From Chloroflexota bacterium (lineage in GTDB: Bacteria; Chloroflexota; Ktedonobacteria; Ktedonobacterales; JADMIN01): a DNA stretch of 64,000 nt. The stretch covers positions 1 through 64,000 of the forward strand of contig JAJPKE010000027.1 of assembly GCA_021323855.1 (NCBI GenBank), given 5' to 3'. The position numbers and the translations under genes were made by a program. Position 1 is the stretch's first letter. Each line of letters opens with the position of its first letter. The notes under the pieces are model-generated. The model worked only from the letters and a program-made list of their open reading frames with translations, searched no databases and was not told the origin of the DNA. This document shows positions 52,381 through 61,154 of the stretch, piece after piece.

Positions 52381-55371
52381 TTACCTTTTGCGCACCAAAC
52401 GGAATCCTACATCCAGGCGCCCATGTGCATAATTTGGATCATCTGTGCTCACTTTTTCGCTATAGGCCAACCCTTCGGATTTTGCCGGATGTAGCCATGA
52501 ATAGCCTCGGAGTGAGAATGTATCAGCTTTTTTGAAGATAGCCATCCCTTTCTGCGAGGTACTGGTCATCTCTCTCACATTGCCCGCCAGATCATAGATT
52601 TTGCCTCTTACTTTGTCGCTAACATAAGCGCCAACAGGAGTAGTGATTTGTTTAAATATCAAGTGGCCTTCCGTATTTTTGTCTGGAATATTTGCAAATC
52701 CCGCGACATATGCTGCGCCCCAGGGATATGACGTGCCAATGATGATGCTTTCGCGCGCGGCTTTTTCCCATTGGGCTTCCGTCGGGAGTTGCCATTGCTC
52801 CCCCGTCATTTTTGACAACCATTTTGTATAGGCAATTGCATCGTTCCAGCTTACCATGACTACCGGGTGATCCAGGTGAGCTAATTGGTCCTGCCAGGTA
52901 AACCCTTTATTCTGCCATTCAGGAGGGGCGTCTTCGGTAAACCTTGTGGTATGCGGTTCGGGCACTACCCCTGCCTGAACCGCGCATTCATATTCCGCCA
53001 CCGTCACAGGATATATCCCGATAGAGAACTCGACTTGACCATCTTCATAAATTTCAGCCACTGGCGGGATGATGACGGTTTTATGGGAAACGACCGCTGT
53101 TTTAAATCCTTTGGCTGCTAAGCCCGCTAATTGTGTGTCTCTTACCGCCTGTTGCGCTTGTTTTTTCAACTCCTGCCATTCTGCCTGATGGGATTTACAT
53201 GTATCTTGCTGTTCTGTGAACTGCGTTTCTTCGAGAGAACCAGAGTCATAGCCGGCGGGGAACATCTTCGCCAGCGCCACATTGCATACGTCGAGAACGT
53301 TGTTGCAGATGCCAATTGCTTCATCAAACTGTTGCGCTTGCAAAGCTCGGTGAAAATGCTCGCTTGCTACTTGTATGGCGTCATTAGCGACATCCAGCCA
53401 CTCCTTGCAGCGGTCTTGCCATTTGGGGCGTTGTTCCGCTTTTGCGTTTCCCAATTGCAACGAATCATAGTAATAATCTCGTTTCAAGCGAATAAACGCC
53501 TGAGTGAGAGCCTGGAATGCGTCTGCACAAGCAGCAAGCGCTGCGCCCCTTTGCTGCGCCAAAAGCGCCATATCATAGCGGTCCTGGGCCTGTGCCAGGC
53601 GAATCTCTTCTTCGCGCATCTGCCAGGGAAAGTCACTGGAGTTCACTTTCAGCGCTATTTGACACACTGTTTTGGCCTCTTCCCAGTCCTTATGCTGCAT
53701 GGCCGCATCAAAGCGCGCCTGCAAGGCGGTAGTGCTCCAATGATCTCGTTTATCGCTGATTTGGAACGCCATCTGGCGAACTTGTTCGGCCTCTTCCCAT
53801 CGGGTTTGCTGCAAGGCGTTATCAAAATGCGCTTGTAGCGCTTGCTCCTGCTGATCCTGCCACTTCTTTTGATAGCTTTGCCATTCTGCACGGCCTTTCT
53901 CCACGTCTTCCCTCTCCTCAGAGGAAGAGTAAGAGGAATAATAAAAATAATCAGGAATGGTCTTCAATACATCCTGGCAGGCTTTCTGCGCCTGTTTACA
54001 AGCGTCGAGAACAGTGTCCCAGTCTTGGCTAGCCAGACTTGTGTCATAGCGGTCTTGGGCCTGAGTCAGCGCAATCAGTTTTTGGCGTGCCTGCCATTGG
54101 GTCTTCTTGACTCCAATTTGCAGTGCCGTCTGGCAAACTGCGTCCGCTTCATCCCATTGCTTGCGCTGCAAAGCGGCATTAAAGTGTGTCTGGAAGACCC
54201 GTTCTTGCTGATCTTGCCACTGCTTTTCGGAATCCATCCATTTGGTTCTTCGCCGCTCCTTGTCCTGCTCTTCTTTAGAATAGCCATAATATTTATTAGG
54301 AAAGATAGTCTTCAACACGAATTCGCAGATTTGCTGTGCCTGTTTTTGCGCATCAAGCGCAGCTTTCCAGTCTTGGCGCTTGAGAGCGGCCTCATATGAT
54401 TCTTGCGCCTGCTGAAGGCGAACAAGCTGCTGTCGCTCTTGCCAGATCCAGTTGTTTTGGCTTAACGCTAAACCATCAGCTACGAGTTCTTGAGCTACAT
54501 TCCACTGTTTTGCGTCGAACAAAGCAGTGTATCCAGTATCCAGTATGTTGAGCCGTTCCTCGAGATTTCCGGTGACAATAAACGCCCGGTCCCATGCCTG
54601 TTGAGCATCCCGATATTGTTGCAGCTTCAGATGCGCTTGCGCTTTGGCTTGCCAGAGATCTGGGCGCAACCGATTGATTTGAATGGCATGATTCAACATC
54701 TCTAAGCCTTCTTGTAAGGCTTCCTGGTCCTCGTTGACTTTGATGAGTGCTGTGCCTACGTCTCCCCATAACGTGGCATCACGCTCATTCCCTGGCAACC
54801 CTATTGCCTCGCGACCAAGTTTGACGGCAATGCGAAAGCTCGATTGGCCGACCGCCTCGTGGACTTGAAGGGCGAGATTGCGGGCAAATTCCAACTCCGC
54901 CGCGTGAACTGCTGTTGTAGGCGGGGCCATATTAGAAGACTGTCCCTGAACTGCACGCAGCAACTCATCCCAGTTGCTCTCCGGGACACCATCATATAAG
55001 GCAATCACCTGGCGTAACGTAAGCAGCGGTGATAGATGATCTATATCATCTGGTATCTGTAGGCTACGGTCTATGAGAACAGGGATAATTCTACGGTTCG
55101 GATCTTTAATTGTGCGTGACAGCGCGAGGTTTGTTTCTTCAGCTACCCATTCGGCAACGATACTTCGTTGACTGAGCACCACCAGAAAAATCGGGCGAGT
55201 AATGACTTCATTAGAAATACGTCGAAACCAGTCGTCGCCGGCATGTATTTCAGTCTCGTCGAGGAAGATATCGTTGGGCTGCGGTAGCTCCTTTTGCAAG
55301 AAGTCTCGAATTTTGTGGCACTGAGCGTTGTCGAAATGAGAGTGACTGATAAAAATAGATAAGGAGGGCAT
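52381..55371 (-). CDS. TIR - helical repeat - FGE-like protein
   Basis: 996 residues, ATG 55371 with AAGGAG upstream. Residues 1-140 are TIR: LSIFISHSHFDNAQCHK and VAEWVAEE, where Glu79 matches the catalytic glutamate. 156-316 is TPR-like. 320-720 holds three copies of a long helical unit: AQDRYDxxLxxQDW, ACKQAQxACQxVLKTI, YYxY, WQDQQE, HFxxALQxxxWxEA, VCQxAL. Residues 755-996 are an FGE fold (YPVTVAEYECA, HPVVMVSWNDA, LPTEAQWEKAAR, DLAGNVREMT, LDVGFRLVRK). The C-terminal region has no cysteines, so formylglycine synthesis is unlikely. Paralogue of the left-edge protein. Role in a conflict or sensing system is inference. Confidence 0.9.
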   Translation of the reverse strand: MPSLSIFISHSHFDNAQCHKIRDFLQKELPQPNDIFLDETEIHAGDDWFRRISNEVITRPIFLVVLSQRSIVAEWVAEETNLALSRTIKDPNRRIIPVLIDRSLQIPDDIDHLSPLLTLRQVIALYDGVPESNWDELLRAVQGQSSNMAPPTTAVHAAELEFARNLALQVHEAVGQSSFRIAVKLGREAIGLPGNERDATLWGDVGTALIKVNEDQEALQEGLEMLNHAIQINRLRPDLWQAKAQAHLKLQQYRDAQQAWDRAFIVTGNLEERLNILDTGYTALFDAKQWNVAQELVADGLALSQNNWIWQERQQLVRLQQAQESYEAALKRQDWKAALDAQKQAQQICEFVLKTIFPNKYYGYSKEEQDKERRRTKWMDSEKQWQDQQERVFQTHFNAALQRKQWDEADAVCQTALQIGVKKTQWQARQKLIALTQAQDRYDTSLASQDWDTVLDACKQAQKACQDVLKTIPDYFYYSSYSSSEEREDVEKGRAEWQSYQKKWQDQQEQALQAHFDNALQQTRWEEAEQVRQMAFQISDKRDHWSTTALQARFDAAMQHKDWEEAKTVCQIALKVNSSDFPWQMREEEIRLAQAQDRYDMALLAQQRGAALAACADAFQALTQAFIRLKRDYYYDSLQLGNAKAEQRPKWQDRCKEWLDVANDAIQVASEHFHRALQAQQFDEAIGICNNVLDVCNVALAKMFPAGYDSGSLEETQFTEQQDTCKSHQAEWQELKKQAQQAVRDTQLAGLAAKGFKTAVVSHKTVIIPPVAEIYEDGQVEFSIGIYPVTVAEYECAVQAGVVPEPHTTRFTEDAPPEWQNKGFTWQDQLAHLDHPVVMVSWNDAIAYTKWLSKMTGEQWQLPTEAQWEKAARESIIIGTSYPWGAAYVAGFANIPDKNTEGHLIFKQITTPVGAYVSDKVRGKIYDLAGNVREMTSTSQKGMAIFKKADTFSLRGYSWLHPAKSEGLAYSEKVSTDDPNYAHGRLDVGFRLVRKR

Positions 55372-55423
55372 CTGAAATCTCCTTGTTCATTTGCAATCGC
55401 TTATGTATTGTGCGGTTGTTGGC

Positions 55424-55453
55424 AGTATAACTCTAAATGGCGATTTCTGACAA
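55424..55453 (-). promoter_or_regulatory. Promoter of the large TIR-FGE gene
   Basis: Minus-strand TTGTCA (55448-55453), 18-bp spacer, TATACT (55424-55429), about 45 nt before the start codon. The sequence around -10 (TATACTGCCAACA) recurs upstream of the HNH operon near 20260. Confidence 0.6.
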
Positions 55454-55640
55454 GGTGTGACGAACGCATTTCCCCAAGCACTTATAACGGGTGAAGGACG
55501 CTAGTTAACGCTCGAATGTGGCATCATGTTCGCCCTTTAGAGCTATGATGACTTCAGCCTGTTATTGATGATATTGAGGAGAGCCTGCGAAGACGCTGTC
55601 TGATAGTGGACATGCAAACACAGACTCTCCTGCATGGCTC

Positions 55641-57029
55641 TCATATGCCCCAGGCTTGCCGTCCGTAGATTGCCCACAGGTGGCGCGCACCCTCGGCCAG
55701 TTGCCGGGCGATTACTCGCAGCAACGGGAAGGCGACATACGCGAAGACCAGGACGCTGCACCCAATGTAGACTAGGCTGCGGGTAGACAGCGGCTCGTAG
55801 ACGACGAACGGGCGCCATAGGGCGCTGAATTCGGGGGTGTAGTGGCAGAGCGTTTCCAGCGCATAGTTATTCGCCTGGCAGGTGCTTGCCAGCGTATTCT
55901 GGTCAAAGACCACCCCATTGATGCCTACCCAGAATGAAAGGACCAGAACGACGAGCGTGATGAGATTGACGATGAGCGACGCGCTGGGACGTTTGATTGC
56001 TAGCGCCAGCGCAAAACAGGCGATGAGCGAGCCAGCAAGGAAAAAGCGCGGCCCCCAGTACCAGCCGCCATACCAAGCCCACCAATGCGAGTAGACCAAC
56101 ACTAACCCAATCAAGAAGGCGAGCCACAATTGATATGCGGCGTAGAGCATTTGGCCCTGGTCGCCCAGCGCCAGCAAGCGTTTGCGGACCGGCAGAAAGA
56201 GGCCGGGCATGTAGAAAATCAGACCCTTGCCAAACGAGAACAAGATCGAGAGCAGGCCGAAGAAGATCGGATAGCTGAATCCTGGCAGACCGGAATAGGG
56301 CATCACCGTGCGGAAGCCAACGTTGCCTTCGTAGCCAGTGGCGAGCGGCGCACCCCGGCGCAGCCAGTTCTCCGCTCCAATTATCGCCACGGCTCCCAGC
56401 GGCACCAGCACATAGCGCAGCCGCCGCGAACTCGCGATCTGCTTCAGGCTCATCAACCCCAGGCCTAGCAGCGTTGCTGGCGTATTGACAACGCCGAGGA
56501 TGGCGAGCGGCCAGCCAATTTTGCCGCGCCGTTGCGCCGCCAGCAGCGCGCCGATCATGACCAGCAGCGCCGTGAATATCTCGCCATCAAAGTCCGTGAC
56601 CTGCTGGGCGCAGAGCGACGCAAAGACAATCAACAGCAGAAACGTGCGCAGAATAGAACGGTCTATGCGGTTGCGCAGCAAGACATAGAACACCACCAGA
56701 CCGAGCGCGAGGAGCAGCCAATTATAATACTGAATCCACCATTGCGGCGTTTTGTAGAGTTTCCCCAGTAACCACAGTGGCGTGGCAAAGAGCGGACCCA
56801 CAAGCGAATAGGGAACGGTGGAGAGGGTATGTGCGCTCAGCAATTGGTTCAGCGCCTGGAAGCGATGAACCGCGTCGCTCGATAAATGGCGCGGGATCAG
56901 AAGGAGGTTGATGAGCATGCCAATGATAATACTGGCCGTCTCAATCACCACCCGGACGCTGCTATCGCTCGTGCCGCTAGCGGGTTGCTTTGCCTGCGCT
57001 TCTGCAAACTGGCCATTCATGGATGACAT
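55641..57029 (-). CDS. Polytopic membrane protein, GT-C-like
   Basis: 462 residues from ATG 57029 with AAGAGG upstream. Ten to twelve membrane helices: for example WLLLALGLVVFYVLLRN, LLLIVFASLCAQQV, LVLVYSHWWAWYGGWYWGPRFFLAG, LITLVVLVLSFWVGI and a last one at about 430. A large outer loop lies between the second and third helices. The WWAWYGGWYWGPRF segment and layout are those of GT-C glycosyltransferase-like proteins of Chloroflexota and Cyanobacteria. The catalytic acid is not certain. Divergent from a GT2 gene. Confidence 0.8.
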   Translation of the reverse strand: MSSMNGQFAEAQAKQPASGTSDSSVRVVIETASIIIGMLINLLLIPRHLSSDAVHRFQALNQLLSAHTLSTVPYSLVGPLFATPLWLLGKLYKTPQWWIQYYNWLLLALGLVVFYVLLRNRIDRSILRTFLLLIVFASLCAQQVTDFDGEIFTALLVMIGALLAAQRRGKIGWPLAILGVVNTPATLLGLGLMSLKQIASSRRLRYVLVPLGAVAIIGAENWLRRGAPLATGYEGNVGFRTVMPYSGLPGFSYPIFFGLLSILFSFGKGLIFYMPGLFLPVRKRLLALGDQGQMLYAAYQLWLAFLIGLVLVYSHWWAWYGGWYWGPRFFLAGSLIACFALALAIKRPSASLIVNLITLVVLVLSFWVGINGVVFDQNTLASTCQANNYALETLCHYTPEFSALWRPFVVYEPLSTRSLVYIGCSVLVFAYVAFPLLRVIARQLAEGARHLWAIYGRQAWGI

Positions 57030-57433
57030 GGATGCCTCTTGATCTCGTTCAAGTACTACAGACTTTTTCTGCCACGTCTCATCATCATAGCAGGTGTGTC
57101 CAGCCAATTCATGGGTTTCACCACATGGGTTTGCGGCTGTTGTATCGTTTATCCAGCGTGTGTACCATATCTATTGGGTCTATTGGTCTACCTGGGTGCA
57201 TACGTCTGCGTGGCCCGTTCATCCTGATAGTAGGTCCATCAGATGTGGTTTCTTCTGGTTCTTTTGGCGCCATCTCTACCATTTCAATCGGATATTTGGT
57301 GTAATGGTAGAGGTCCATCGAGGCCAGTAGTGCCCACGATGTCAGTAGCGTCGCTCCAGTGATGCCACTAGAGTATGTGGATATTCGTATCCATCCAGGA
57401 ATTATTCTAAAGAAAAGGCGGGGTAGCGTGGAG
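57030..57433. other. 404-bp divergent intergenic region
   Basis: No gene supported. It holds the hairpin TGGATA-TTCG-TATCCA (57378-57393), a stable tetraloop-type stem about 40 bp before the GT2 start; the promoters of both genes must lie here. Confidence 0.5.
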
Positions 57434-58162
57434 ATGGAAATGCAGAGACAGACGGAGCCGCAGCGAGGGATGGGGCGACCGTTGGAGATATCCGTCATCA
57501 TTCCGGTGTACAACGAGCGGCAGACGATTGCGGAAGTGGTGCGGCGGGTGCAAGAGCAACCGTTTGCCAAAGAGATTATCATTGTGGATGACTGCTCGAA
57601 GGACGGCACCCGCGACCTCTTGCAACAGACCGCCTGGCCCGACAACGTCCGCATCCTCTACCATGCCAAGAACCAGGGCAAAGGTGCCGCGATTCGCACG
57701 GCGCTGGGGGCGGTGGCCAAAGACATCATTATCATCCAGGACGCCGACCTCGAATACAACCCCGATGACTTTGGCGTGGTGCTCAAACCGATCCTCGATG
57801 GGGTGGCCGATGTGGTCTATGGCTCGCGCTTCCTGGGGATTCACCGCTCATTTATGCTGCATCACTACCTGGGCAATAAGATGCTCACTCTCATCACCAA
57901 CGTCTTCTACAACAATATGCTCACCGATATGGAGACGGGCTACAAAGCCTTCCGTGCCCCGGTGCTGAAGGGCTTGCGCATCAAGAGCAATCGCTTTGAC
58001 TTTGAGCCGGAGATCACCGCCAAAGTGCTGAAGCGGGGATATCGCATCTATGAGGTGCCGATCTATTATGCGGGCCGCGATTATGCCGAGGGCAAGAAGA
58101 TCACCTGGCGCGATGGCTTTGCTGCGATGTGGGCGTTGCTGCGCTTCCGCTTCTTCAACTGA
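57434..58162 (+). CDS. Family-2 glycosyltransferase, DPM1-like
   Basis: 242 residues from ATG 57434; a GTG at 57428 is nearer to GGCGGGG. GT-A fold: ISVIIPVYNERQTIAEVV, IIIVDDCSKDGTRD, NQGKGAAIRTALG, the metal-binding IQDADLEYNPDDF, VYGSRFLG and FDFEPEITAKVLKRGYRIYEVPI. Resembles dolichol-phosphate mannose synthase. It should make a lipid-linked sugar donor, which a GT-C membrane enzyme such as the divergent neighbour could then use. Confidence 0.93.
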   Translation: MEMQRQTEPQRGMGRPLEISVIIPVYNERQTIAEVVRRVQEQPFAKEIIIVDDCSKDGTRDLLQQTAWPDNVRILYHAKNQGKGAAIRTALGAVAKDIIIIQDADLEYNPDDFGVVLKPILDGVADVVYGSRFLGIHRSFMLHHYLGNKMLTLITNVFYNNMLTDMETGYKAFRAPVLKGLRIKSNRFDFEPEITAKVLKRGYRIYEVPIYYAGRDYAEGKKITWRDGFAAMWALLRFRFFN

Positions 58163-58726
58163 CCCTGAATGCACCTGCCCAAACCGGACGTATGCGCATC
58201 TTTAGACACAGAAGTGAAGGATCATCTCTGCTCGTACAACCTGCATCAGCCAGCGAGAAATTGCAAGGAATAGGGCTGGGTTGTATCGGTGTTGCGTCGT
58301 GCGAAATTCCCCGCTCGCCTCTCCCTTGCATGTTTCCGTGCGATTTCGGCAGGAGAATTGCCAATAGCATATCCTGTGACAGTTTATGCGTCTCTACTGT
58401 GCCCATTTTTCGCCATTTTTCGGCTCTACACCGGATCGCACGCACATTGTGGGGATCGGGTATCGTGCTGTTGACTGGTAAGCGACACGAGCGCGTGGTA
58501 GCATAACGGCAGCGGTTCATTGGGTGGGAGATAGGCAACGATATTGCAATGATACTGCAACGGTGGCCCGTTTCCACCGTATACCAAACAGAGACGCGCC
58601 TGTGTTGGCATGACGCTTTTCGCACTGTTCGTATACGCAGCTAGTGGGATTTGTGGTTGGGGGGGATCGGAACGTATTGCCCCTGGAGAGAACCTGGAGC
58701 GCATCTGGAGAACCGAAGGTGGCACT
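58163..58726. other. 564-bp region without a recognised gene
   Basis: No convincing frame on either strand. It has a 7-bp hairpin ACGGTGG/CCACCGT (58560-58580) and three imperfect CTGGAGA-like repeats at 58683-58712 just before the next gene. Confidence 0.45.
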
Positions 58727-59206
58727 ATGACACACCACACAGGTAGACATGCAATGTGGCCCGGCCAAATGAAGAGCGAGCGTCGCGTGCGAACCAGCAT
58801 CTATCTTCCACGCCTGACGGTGGCGGATGGTGAATGGCTTGCCAAGACGTTGCCCGCCCTACAGCGCAACGCGCGCCCTGAACCGCACGCCATACAGGTA
58901 GAAGATATCGCTCTGCGCTACCGATCTGGACGCCTGGGCATCGCGGACGCGCTGGATGCAACCTCCACGCTGCTTGCGCCGTTCGCCGCCGCTGGTGCGA
59001 TGATCGAGCATCGCGGTGAGTGGTATATCTCCGACGATGACGACGATGACCATGACGATCTCTTCGAGACAGAGCAGCCGACACGGCTTTCTGAGATGCC
59101 CAGCGAAGATTTGCTTGTCAGCGCGCGTGTCATCGTAGACGCCGCCGCCAGCGACGCCGGAGCCGCCGCGCTCTATTGGGCGGTGCTCGGTCTGACGAGC
59201 TGGTAG
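58727..59206 (+). CDS. Acidic hypothetical protein
   Basis: 159 residues, ATG 58727 with AAGGTGG five bases upstream. Segment RTSIYLPRLTVADGEWLAKTLPALQ, then a helix-strand unit ending HRGEWYISDDDDDDHDDLFE with a run of Asp, and a hydrophobic C-terminus AGAAALYWAVLGLTSW. No family recognised. The Asp run could bind metal or mimic nucleic acid. Stands alone between long gaps. Confidence 0.65.
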   Translation: MTHHTGRHAMWPGQMKSERRVRTSIYLPRLTVADGEWLAKTLPALQRNARPEPHAIQVEDIALRYRSGRLGIADALDATSTLLAPFAAAGAMIEHRGEWYISDDDDDDHDDLFETEQPTRLSEMPSEDLLVSARVIVDAAASDAGAAALYWAVLGLTSW

Positions 59207-59230
59207 CCATCTACTCCATACGGGCGCCTG

Positions 59231-59992
59231 TTAAGCGATGGCGTCAGACGTGAAGAGTCCAGGTTCGCGCAGGTGATTGATATCATTGAGCGCGAAGAGC
59301 ATGTGTCGCTGCCCCTTCACCCGCACCACCGAAATAGAGGTGTTGGCGGCTGGAAAAAAATAATCGCGCTCGATACCCAATATCGCCGCCAGATAGGCGT
59401 TGATAGCGCCGCCATGACTCACCGTTGCGACTCGTTGACCTGCATGCTGCCCTGCAATTCGCTCGATGGCGCCCCTCACTCGCGCGCGGAGAGCTACTGA
59501 TGGCTCGCTGCCTGGAATATCCGCCCATTTCCCAGAGAGTGCGGCGACTACAGCGATTTCGCGCAAACGGTCGCGCAGCAATTTGGCGCGTTCTTCTGGA
59601 TTGGCCGCCGCATCCGAGGGTATGCCGATAGGCCCAAGTCCGACCTCACGCAGTTCGTCATCTAGCTGCACGTCGCAGCCGGTCGCCACGCTGATCGCCT
59701 CCGCCGTCTGCCTTGCACGGCCTATCGGACTGCTGTAGATGGCTGCAAGCTGCATACCGCTCAGACGCTCGCCCAACGCCCGCGCCTGCCTGCGCCCCAG
59801 TTCACTCAATCCCTGCTCATCGTAGCCGCCGCCAACCACTTCCTCTGCGCCGGGGAGCGCGTCGCCGTGCCGGATCAGGTATATCTCGGTCGCGCCGCGT
59901 TTGAGACTGAGAAACGGGTCTGCGCTCGCCTCTTCCGCCGCCTTTGGCTCAATCGGTAACGTCTCCGCGCCTGTCTCACTATTTATCGTCAT
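59231..59992 (-). CDS. Histidine phosphatase (phosphoglycerate mutase-like)
   Basis: 253 residues from ATG 59992; the frame is open to 60580 but that part runs through the next gene antisense. A 40-residue acidic tail precedes EIYLIRHGDALPGAEEV with the phospho-His, LSELGRRQARALGERL, IYSSPIGRARQTAEAI and VATVSHGGAINAYL. Dephosphorylates a small metabolite or protein; target unknown. Confidence 0.92.
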   Translation of the reverse strand: MTINSETGAETLPIEPKAAEEASADPFLSLKRGATEIYLIRHGDALPGAEEVVGGGYDEQGLSELGRRQARALGERLSGMQLAAIYSSPIGRARQTAEAISVATGCDVQLDDELREVGLGPIGIPSDAAANPEERAKLLRDRLREIAVVAALSGKWADIPGSEPSVALRARVRGAIERIAGQHAGQRVATVSHGGAINAYLAAILGIERDYFFPAANTSISVVRVKGQRHMLFALNDINHLREPGLFTSDAIA

Positions 59993-60061
59993 ATCAGCAG
60001 GTATCCTGTTCTTGTAAATGATATGAACCGTAGGCCGGCGGATGAATCCGCGCCTCTGCCT

Positions 60062-60100
60062 CCCCTCTCCCGCGCACGGGGGAGGGGCTGGGGGTGGGGG
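60062..60100 (+). repeat. 39-bp hairpin/G-run element (5 of 5)
   Basis: Its right end is five bases before the stop (60105-60107) of the minus-strand phosphotransferase gene. Confidence 0.9.
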
Positions 60101-60104
60101 CTTA

Positions 60105-61154
60105 CTACTCGAAGCGCAACTCGCCACGGCAGACGCCCAGCGCCCGGCGGGCCAGCGCTGGCACACCCTCACCAAGCCTGGCGAAGAATGGGTCGTCGGT
60201 AGTTCCGGCAAGATGGCGCGCATAGCTGCCTTCCAGCAGAATCGCCAGCTTCCAGATGGCCAGCGCCACGTAGAAGGGCACATGCTCCATCGTGCGGCCC
60301 GTGCGTTCGGCGTAACGTGCCACCAGTTGCGCGCGTGTGCAGAAGCCCGGCAGCGCCGTGACATTCCAGGCATCGTCTTGCAACGCTGGCTCAGCATCCT
60401 GTGGTTCGCGCCAGAAGGAGAGCAGATAGCCCAAATCCGCCAGTGGATCGCCAATCGTCGCCATCTCCCAGTCGAGAATCGCCAGGATGCGCGCCGGTGG
60501 CTCAGACGCAAACATCGCATTGTCCAGCCGGTAATCGCCATGCACAATTGTTGCCGGGCCGGACTCTGGTAGATGCTCATGCAGCCAGATGGTCACGCTG
60601 TCGAGGTCGGGTGTGGGGCGAGTGCGTGAGGCGTCGAGCTGGCCGCTCCAGCGGCGCAACTGCCGCTCCAGATAGCCGGTAGGTTTGCCAAAGTTTTCCA
60701 GCCCCACCTGCTGCCAGTCCACCGCGTGCAAATCCGCCAGCCGGTCAATCAGTTCCAGCCCCAGGCCAGCGCGCAACGCGACATCTTCCTCGAAAGCGGC
60801 GGGCAACTGCGTGCGGATGACCACGCCGGGCACGCGCTGCATCAGATAAAATGGCGCGCCAATGACGCTGGTATCTTCGCAGAGCAACAACGGCTGTGGC
60901 ACTGGCACGTTCGTTGGCGCCAGCGCGCGTAGCACACGGTATTCGCGCGCCACATCATGCGCCGTGGGCAGCAGCGGACCGCGTGGCGGGCGGCGCAGCA
61001 CCCATTCATCCTGCCCGCGTGTCACGAAGAACGTTTCGTTGGAGTGGCCGCCACGAATGCGCTCGATCTCCAGCGGCGCATCACTTGCGTCGAGTTGCGT
61101 ATTCAGATAGCGCGCCAGCGCATCGGGTTCCACCAGCGGGGGAAGCGTACTCAT
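60105..61154 (-). CDS. Phosphotransferase-family kinase (ACAD10/11 partner type)
   Basis: 349 residues. APH-like kinase fold: RIRGGHSNETFFVTRGQDEWVLRRPP, FYLMQRVPGVVIR, catalytic VHGDYRLDNAMF, metal-binding ILAILDWEMATIGDPLADLGYL. The start overlaps the upstream acyl-CoA dehydrogenase stop by ATGA. Human ACAD10/11 fuse the same kinase and dehydrogenase to catabolise 4-hydroxy fatty acyl-CoAs, so the bacterial pair likely has a related role. Confidence 0.92.
   Translation of the reverse strand: MSTLPPLVEPDALARYLNTQLDASDAPLEIERIRGGHSNETFFVTRGQDEWVLRRPPRGPLLPTAHDVAREYRVLRALAPTNVPVPQPLLLCEDTSVIGAPFYLMQRVPGVVIRTQLPAAFEEDVALRAGLGLELIDRLADLHAVDWQQVGLENFGKPTGYLERQLRRWSGQLDASRTRPTPDLDSVTIWLHEHLPESGPATIVHGDYRLDNAMFASEPPARILAILDWEMATIGDPLADLGYLLSFWREPQDAEPALQDDAWNVTALPGFCTRAQLVARYAERTGRTMEHVPFYVALAIWKLAILLEGSYARHLAGTTDDPFFARLGEGVPALARRALGVCRGELRFE

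Noticed and set aside
59993..60580. N-terminal extension of the histidine phosphatase to 449 residues
   Set aside because: The extra part runs through the adjacent phosphotransferase gene in another frame and has no family similarity.
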